NCBI GenBank assembly: GCA_964523735.1
Contig: CAZFYZ010000129.1
Location: 1-9,974, forward strand
From: CAZFYZ01 sp964523735
GTDB lineage: Bacteria > Armatimonadota > UBA5829
DNA: 9,974 nt
Direction of reading: 5' to 3'
Position 1 is the stretch's first letter, and each line of letters starts with the position of its first letter. Shown here one piece after another: positions 6,167-9,974 of the stretch. The notes beneath the pieces are model-generated. The model ran no database searches and was not told the DNA's origin. It was given only the letters and a program-made list of their open reading frames with translations. A program made the translations under genes and the position numbers.

Positions 6167-7279
6167 TCAGGCAGGACCCAGCCCGCCTGCTCTGGCGAGT
6201 GCGCGGATGTTCTCGTGGGGAGTGTACTCGTTCAAGTAGTCGCTGGTACCCACTATGAAACGGCCCCTGCCCTTGGCTTTGCCGAAGACTTCGCGAACCC
6301 GCCTCTCCACTTCGTCAGGTGAGGCACGCATTAGCATGTCGATCTGATCCACGCCGCCGTGCAGTACAGTATCCGGCATGGCCTGGAACGCTTCTTTCAG
6401 CGTGGTGTCCCCGTAGGGAGGCGCGGTCAGTGACTCGTAGACTCTTGCGTGCAGGTCACGGTAGTGGGGGAATAGGCTCCTGGCATAGCCACAGTTGTGG
6501 TAGAGCACGCTTGCGCCGGCATCCTGAATCCGGTCAATCAGCCGATTCTCGTAATCCAGGACGTGTTCACCAAAGAACGGCCCGCCGACCATCTTGCCCG
6601 AGGCTATGTTTCCGGCGTAGCTTATCAAATCGGCCCCAGCCGCTATCTGCTGCGCGACCATACTCCAACACCGTTCCAGGAAGTAATCCATCATCCTGCG
6701 GTAGAACCCGGGGTTCATCAGCGCATCCATGATGAGCTGATCGACGGATCGATAGAAATACGCAACGTGATTGAACGCGCCGTGGATCCATGGCGCCACA
6801 AGCCCCCGGTCGCCTGTCGCGAGCTTGGCCCGAAGGATTGGTTCAACATCGATGGTTTCTATGGGGGGCTGATAGGCCTCGATCAGTTCGAAGTCGCGCT
6901 CGGACTTGACGATATACTCGGTCGGGGCGGCCTCGGCGTCGAAGTCGCTGATCTTGTTGAGCTGATGGACCTGCCGCAGGCGGCCGCCGGGAGTGTGGAT
7001 GACTGTCGTGGTTACCTGGCTTCGGTCGGTTTTCTCGACAGAAGTCTCGACCTGCCAGTTCTCGCAGCTTGCGCCAAGCTCGTTGTAGACCGGAGTGCAG
7101 TTGCGATGGATGATATCGAAGCCGAAGTGATCGAAGACCTCGACGGTCGCGGTGATCGGGTCGACCTCACGGCCGGCGAAGAACGCGTTGACGAAGTTGA
7201 CGTGTATGAAAGGCGCAAGTGGAACGCGGTCGACCGACCTGCCCGAAATCACCGCCCGAAGAAGATCACGTTTGGTCAT
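6167..7279 (-). CDS. Uroporphyrinogen decarboxylase/MtaA superfamily protein (not HemE)
   Basis: This is a 370-residue, cytoplasmic protein with no signal peptide. The N-terminus (K-R-D-L-L-R-A-V-I-S-G, then D-R-V-P-L-A-P) is the typical UroD-superfamily opening, and the C-terminus ends with Y-T-P-H-E-N-I-R-A-L, the usual closing helix. The core H261-N-C263-G matches the H-x-C position that binds zinc in corrinoid methyltransferases such as MtaA. The second Cys expected near the C-terminal G-T-S-D-Y segment is missing, so a canonical zinc methyltransferase is doubtful. HemE signature residues (the R-Q-A-G-R region) are absent, so heme synthesis is not supported. The start is the ATG at 7279 with GAGG 10 nt upstream; an ATG at 7306 has no SD. 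Stops of this gene and GH2 face each other across 44 bp. Such proteins are abundant in Armatimonadota and PVC genomes, often near sugar genes, with unknown substrates. Confidence 0.85.
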   Translation of the reverse strand: MTKRDLLRAVISGRSVDRVPLAPFIHVNFVNAFFAGREVDPITATVEVFDHFGFDIIHRNCTPVYNELGASCENWQVETSVEKTDRSQVTTTVIHTPGGRLRQVHQLNKISDFDAEAAPTEYIVKSERDFELIEAYQPPIETIDVEPILRAKLATGDRGLVAPWIHGAFNHVAYFYRSVDQLIMDALMNPGFYRRMMDYFLERCWSMVAQQIAAGADLISYAGNIASGKMVGGPFFGEHVLDYENRLIDRIQDAGASVLYHNCGYARSLFPHYRDLHARVYESLTAPPYGDTTLKEAFQAMPDTVLHGGVDQIDMLMRASPDEVERRVREVFGKAKGRGRFIVGTSDYLNEYTPHENIRALARAGGLGPA

Positions 7280-7286
7280 GCGTTTT

Positions 7287-7317
7287 GGTCCTCGGAGTAG
7301 TACCATATCTAAGGACC
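7287..7317 (-). promoter_or_regulatory. Inverted repeat overlapping the SD of the UroD-like gene
   Basis: On the minus strand GGTCCT (7317-7312) is followed 19 nt later by AGGACC (7292-7287), with one extra G-U pair possible inside. The downstream arm overlaps the GAGGA used as SD. As RNA it would occlude the ribosome site. The long loop makes it only moderately likely to form. Confidence 0.3.
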
Positions 7318-7348
7318 GACGGCAGAGTCATCTGGCACGGTCGCTTGA

Positions 7349-7366
7349 TGCGGCCCACTCGCCGCA
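7349..7366. promoter_or_regulatory. Short inverted repeat in the divergent spacer before the phosphoesterase gene
   Basis: TGCGGC, six bases, GCCGCA. It is placed between the divergent starts at 7279 and 7429 and could be an operator or a leader hairpin. The AT-rich TATATATGCTAAC that follows it (7384-7396) may contain the plus-strand -10, but no convincing -35 was found. Confidence 0.25.
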
Positions 7367-7428
7367 AGGTCTTGGCCTGTTCTATATATGCTAACACAAT
7401 CTATCACCGAAGCAAAGGAGACCAACCT

Positions 7429-8448
7429 GTGAAACTCAGAAGGATACTCGTGGTGATCGCTGCAGCGGTCGTGATGATCGCAAGCATTACCGCCTGTAAC
7501 GCGAAGCCTGCGCTCAAGTTCCGCGCGGATGGCTCGTTCAAGATCGTCCAGTTCACCGACACCCAGGACGGGCCGAACCTCGATCCGCGAACCACCGCCG
7601 CGATGAACAAGATACTGGATTCGGAGAAGCCTGATCTTGTCATCATCACCGGGGACTGCGTGGACACGGGCAGGTGCGGGAACGTCGATGATCTCAAGAA
7701 AGGCATCGAAGCAGTAGGACAGCCGATGGAACTTCGGCGGATACCATGGGCTGTCACCTTTGGTAACCACGACCGCGACAACCTCGGCAAGATCGGCATC
7801 AGCCAGGACGCGATGCTCGGCCTCTATATGAAGTACCCCTGCAACATCAACAAGCACAGCTCCAAGGGAGTTCATGGCGCGGGCAATGCTAACCTGCTGA
7901 TCGAGGGATCCACAAGCGGACGACCTGTCTTCGGGGTCTGGCTGATCGACTCCGGGGCTTACGCTCCGGGAGAGATTGCCGGGCAGAAGCTCGGAGGGTA
8001 CGATTGGGTGCATTTCACGCAGGTGAAGTGGTACTACGACACTTCTGTGGTTCTTGAGAAACGCCACGGCAAGAAGATACCTTCGCTTCTGTTCATGCAC
8101 ATCCCCGTGAGAGAGCACTCGGATGTGATGGTGGAAGGCAAGTTCACGGGCGAGAAGAACGAGAACTCCGGGGCGAGCCGCATCAACAGCGGGCTCTTTT
8201 CGGCGGCACTGGAGCGTGGAGACCTGCTAGGCATGTTTGTTGGGCACGAGCACGTCAACACCCTCGTAGGCGATCTCTACGGCATCAAGCTCGGCTACTC
8301 CGGCAATATAGGCTACGCGACATACGGTCTGCCCGGCAAAGACGACGATAACGAGCGGAACCGCCTGCGCGGCGGGCGGGTCTTTGAGATACTGGAGAGC
8401 ACTACTTCCTTCGCCACGCGTTACGTAACAGCCGCAAGCCTGAAATAG
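7429..8448 (+). CDS. Calcineurin-like metallophosphoesterase lipoprotein
   Basis: This is a 339-residue protein. Residues 1-22 are a basic and hydrophobic signal ending in the lipobox I-T-A-C, with lipidated Cys23, so it is anchored in the envelope facing out of the cytoplasm. The two-metal phosphoesterase motifs appear in order: F-T-D44-T-Q46-D, T-G-D76-C-V-D, G-N113-H114-D, M-H224-I-P and G-H273-E-H275. The spacing and H-I-P motif resemble the DCR2/PAP29-like branch of purple-acid-phosphatase-type enzymes. The usual first motif is D-x-H; here His is replaced by Gln46, which may be normal for this subfamily. Cys77 and Cys83 could pair as a disulfide. The start is a GTG with AAAGGAG 8 nt upstream; the frame is open further upstream (to 7219) but that part overlaps the divergent UroD-like gene. 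It precedes the GH38 gene by 46 nt on the same strand, so co-transcription is likely. The substrate is unknown. Confidence 0.9.
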   Translation: MKLRRILVVIAAAVVMIASITACNAKPALKFRADGSFKIVQFTDTQDGPNLDPRTTAAMNKILDSEKPDLVIITGDCVDTGRCGNVDDLKKGIEAVGQPMELRRIPWAVTFGNHDRDNLGKIGISQDAMLGLYMKYPCNINKHSSKGVHGAGNANLLIEGSTSGRPVFGVWLIDSGAYAPGEIAGQKLGGYDWVHFTQVKWYYDTSVVLEKRHGKKIPSLLFMHIPVREHSDVMVEGKFTGEKNENSGASRINSGLFSAALERGDLLGMFVGHEHVNTLVGDLYGIKLGYSGNIGYATYGLPGKDDDNERNRLRGGRVFEILESTTSFATRYVTAASLK

Positions 8449-8463
8449 CCAGTCGTGGTATCA

Positions 8464-8488
8464 TGTCTCCATTACGAACCAGGAGACA
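8464..8488 (+). promoter_or_regulatory. Inverted repeat overlapping the SD of the GH38 gene
   Basis: TGTCTCC (8464-8470), eleven bases, GGAGACA (8482-8488): a perfect 7-bp match. The second arm is the AGGAGA SD of the gene starting at 8495. In the mRNA between the phosphoesterase and mannosidase genes this would form a stem closing the ribosome site, a simple way to lower or gate translation of the second gene. Confidence 0.4.
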
Positions 8489-8494
8489 GGCTTG

Positions 8495-9974
8495 ATGATT
8501 ACGGGCAAGAAGGTATTTGGCAAACTCGAGCAGATCGAACGGCGCTACGAGGCGATTAGATACGAGAAGATAGCCGACATTCCCGCGGCGATGTGGCAGA
8601 CCAAGGAGCACTTTCGGCGGATACCGGAAGGCGTAGACTGGACCCCGGTCGCGCCCGGAGACAAGTTCGGCGACAACTGGCTTACGGTGTGGTTCAAGGC
8701 AACTGCGAAGCTGCCCGCCGTCTGCGCGGACAAGAAGGTCTTCGTTCGTCCGAACCTTGGGGCTGAGACCCTCTTCTTCGTCGATGGGCGATGCCGGGGT
8801 GTCTTTGACCACAACCATCCCGCTGTAATGATGACAGACCGCGGGATAGAGGGTGACGAGTACGCTCTGGGCTTTGAAGCCTACTCCGGGCACTCGTTCC
8901 CTGAGTGCCACCCGGCAAGCAGGCCTATCTTGGTGACTCCCGATTGCAAGACATTCGGCGGGATCGAGCTGGTACTCGAACGTGAGGATGTGACCCAGTT
9001 CGTGATGGACCTGAAGACATTGCTGAGCCTGGTCAGGTCGCTGGACGAGAACAGCCTGCGGCGGAACACGGTAATTCGCAAGCTGGCGAACGTCTTTGCA
9101 ATCGTTCCGATGATCCCTGCAGAAGTAGATGAGAGCGAGTGGCGGCCGGCTATTGCCAAAGCAATCGAAATCATGGAGCCGCTTCTGGCTACTCGCAACT
9201 CAGCGACTACACCCACAGCCGGCTTCGTCGGCCACTCGCACATTGACACCGCCTGGCTTTGGCCACTCGCCGAAACCTGGCGCAAGTGCGCGCGGACGTT
9301 TTCCTCGGTGCTTAACCTAATGGACCAGTACCCGGAGATGACATTCGTGCAGAGCCAGCCGTGCCAAACGGAGAAGATCAAAGAGCTCTACCCGGAACTC
9401 TTCGAACGGATCAAGGCCCGTGTGGCCGAGGGGCGATGGGAGCCCAACGGCGGAATGTGGGTGGAGCCCGACTGCAACATGCCCTCGGGCGAGGCCTTCG
9501 TAAGGCAGCTCCTGGTCGCGCAGACGGTGACGCGCGAGTGGTTCGGCTACACCTCCGATACGCTCTGGCTCCCCGATGTCTTCGGCTATAGCGCGGCTCT
9601 GCCGCAGATTCTGCAGGGCGCAGGGGTAGAGTTCTTCTGCACCACCAAGATCAGTTGGAACGACACTACCCGGTTCCCATATGACACGTTTGTCTGGCGC
9701 GGGATAGACGGCACGGCGGTCACGACGCACTTCAACTGGCTGTTCGCAATCCCCCTCCCCAGTGATCTCAAAGAGGCCTGGAACTACATCCAGCACAAGG
9801 ACGTGCAGGACAGATTGCTGCTGCCCTATGGTCACGGCGATGGCGGCGGCGGTCCGATGGCAGAGATGCTGGAGGTCGGACGCAGGGTCGGCGATCTGGA
9901 GGGCTGCCCGAAGCTAATCCACACAACCGTCAGCGAGTTCATGCAGGGGGTCAAGCGAGATCTAACGGAGATCC
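8495..9974 (+). CDS. Alpha-mannosidase-like glycoside hydrolase family 38 protein, C-terminus cut by window edge
   Basis: The frame is open to the window end: 493 complete codons, about half of a usual GH38 enzyme (800-1050 residues). There is no signal peptide, so it is cytoplasmic. Residues about 60-200 are the beta-rich N-terminal domain common in bacterial GH38 (G-D-N-W-L-T-V-W-F-K). The catalytic domain starts at G-H247-S-H249-I-D251-T-A-W-L-W, the zinc-binding motif (His249 and Asp251). The expected nucleophile is Asp361 in L-P-D-V-F-G-Y-S, 110 residues after Asp251, close to the 112 in Golgi mannosidase II. G-H-G-D449-G-G-G-G-P is the motif typical of cytosolic and bacterial GH38. The second zinc His and the C-terminal beta domains are not in the window. 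The ATG has AGGAGA 8 nt upstream. It probably releases mannose from imported oligosaccharides; the exact linkage is unknown. Confidence 0.93.
   Translation, partial: MITGKKVFGKLEQIERRYEAIRYEKIADIPAAMWQTKEHFRRIPEGVDWTPVAPGDKFGDNWLTVWFKATAKLPAVCADKKVFVRPNLGAETLFFVDGRCRGVFDHNHPAVMMTDRGIEGDEYALGFEAYSGHSFPECHPASRPILVTPDCKTFGGIELVLEREDVTQFVMDLKTLLSLVRSLDENSLRRNTVIRKLANVFAIVPMIPAEVDESEWRPAIAKAIEIMEPLLATRNSATTPTAGFVGHSHIDTAWLWPLAETWRKCARTFSSVLNLMDQYPEMTFVQSQPCQTEKIKELYPELFERIKARVAEGRWEPNGGMWVEPDCNMPSGEAFVRQLLVAQTVTREWFGYTSDTLWLPDVFGYSAALPQILQGAGVEFFCTTKISWNDTTRFPYDTFVWRGIDGTAVTTHFNWLFAIPLPSDLKEAWNYIQHKDVQDRLLLPYGHGDGGGGPMAEMLEVGRRVGDLEGCPKLIHTTVSEFMQGVKRDLTEI

Noticed and set aside
6497..7300. A 267-codon plus-strand open frame
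   Set aside because: It lies opposite the UroD-like gene, which has recognisable motifs and an SD. The opposite frame has neither.
7309..8118. A 269-codon minus-strand open frame
   Set aside because: It lies opposite the metallophosphoesterase gene, whose motifs are all present in the plus frame.

Overview
The window reads as chromosomal DNA from a free-living, GC-rich bacterium of the Armatimonadota type; a Planctomycetota or Lentisphaerota relative cannot be excluded. The reasons are a prepilin with the H-X9-DG tail, a PEP-CTERM sorting signal, two DUF6785-like membrane proteins, a UroD-like protein that is not HemE, and GH2 and GH38 glycosidases. The placement is an inference from gene content. 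Most genes have a clear Shine-Dalgarno (SD) site. Half of the eight main genes appear to start with GTG or TTG, so automatic ATG-based starts would be wrong here.

Layout. 1-384 (-): N-terminal part of a DUF6785-like membrane protein, cut by the window edge. 490-1137 (-): type II secretion/type IV pilin-like protein, possibly co-transcribed with the gene at 1-384. A divergent spacer holds a perfect operator-like palindrome at 1210-1228. 1353-1937 (+): exported TlpA-like thioredoxin with a PEP-CTERM anchor. 1983-4022 (-): complete DUF6785-like polytopic membrane protein. 4023-4226 (-): its leader, with a TATAAT box, stacked inverted repeats and one or two tiny ORFs that run into the main start. 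4374-6122 (+): exported GH2 glycosidase. 6167-7279 (-): UroD/MtaA-superfamily protein. 7429-8448 (+): metallophosphoesterase lipoprotein. 8495-9974 (+): GH38 alpha-mannosidase-like protein, cut at its C-terminus. The last two are probably one operon.

How it may work together. The content suggests carbohydrate scavenging: a secreted GH2 enzyme, a cytosolic GH38 enzyme, two large membrane proteins of unknown substrate that could be transporters, and an envelope phosphoesterase. Genes alternate in strand, so this is a neighbourhood of small transcription units and not one large operon. No mobile element, CRISPR array, tRNA or rRNA was recognised.

The least expected signals are regulatory. The DUF6785 gene has an elaborate leader with a small ORF behind a near-perfect SD. 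Perfect 6-7 bp inverted repeats also bury the SD of several unrelated genes (DUF6785-like partial, UroD-like, GH38). These are pattern observations made by eye and have not been tested by folding or conservation.
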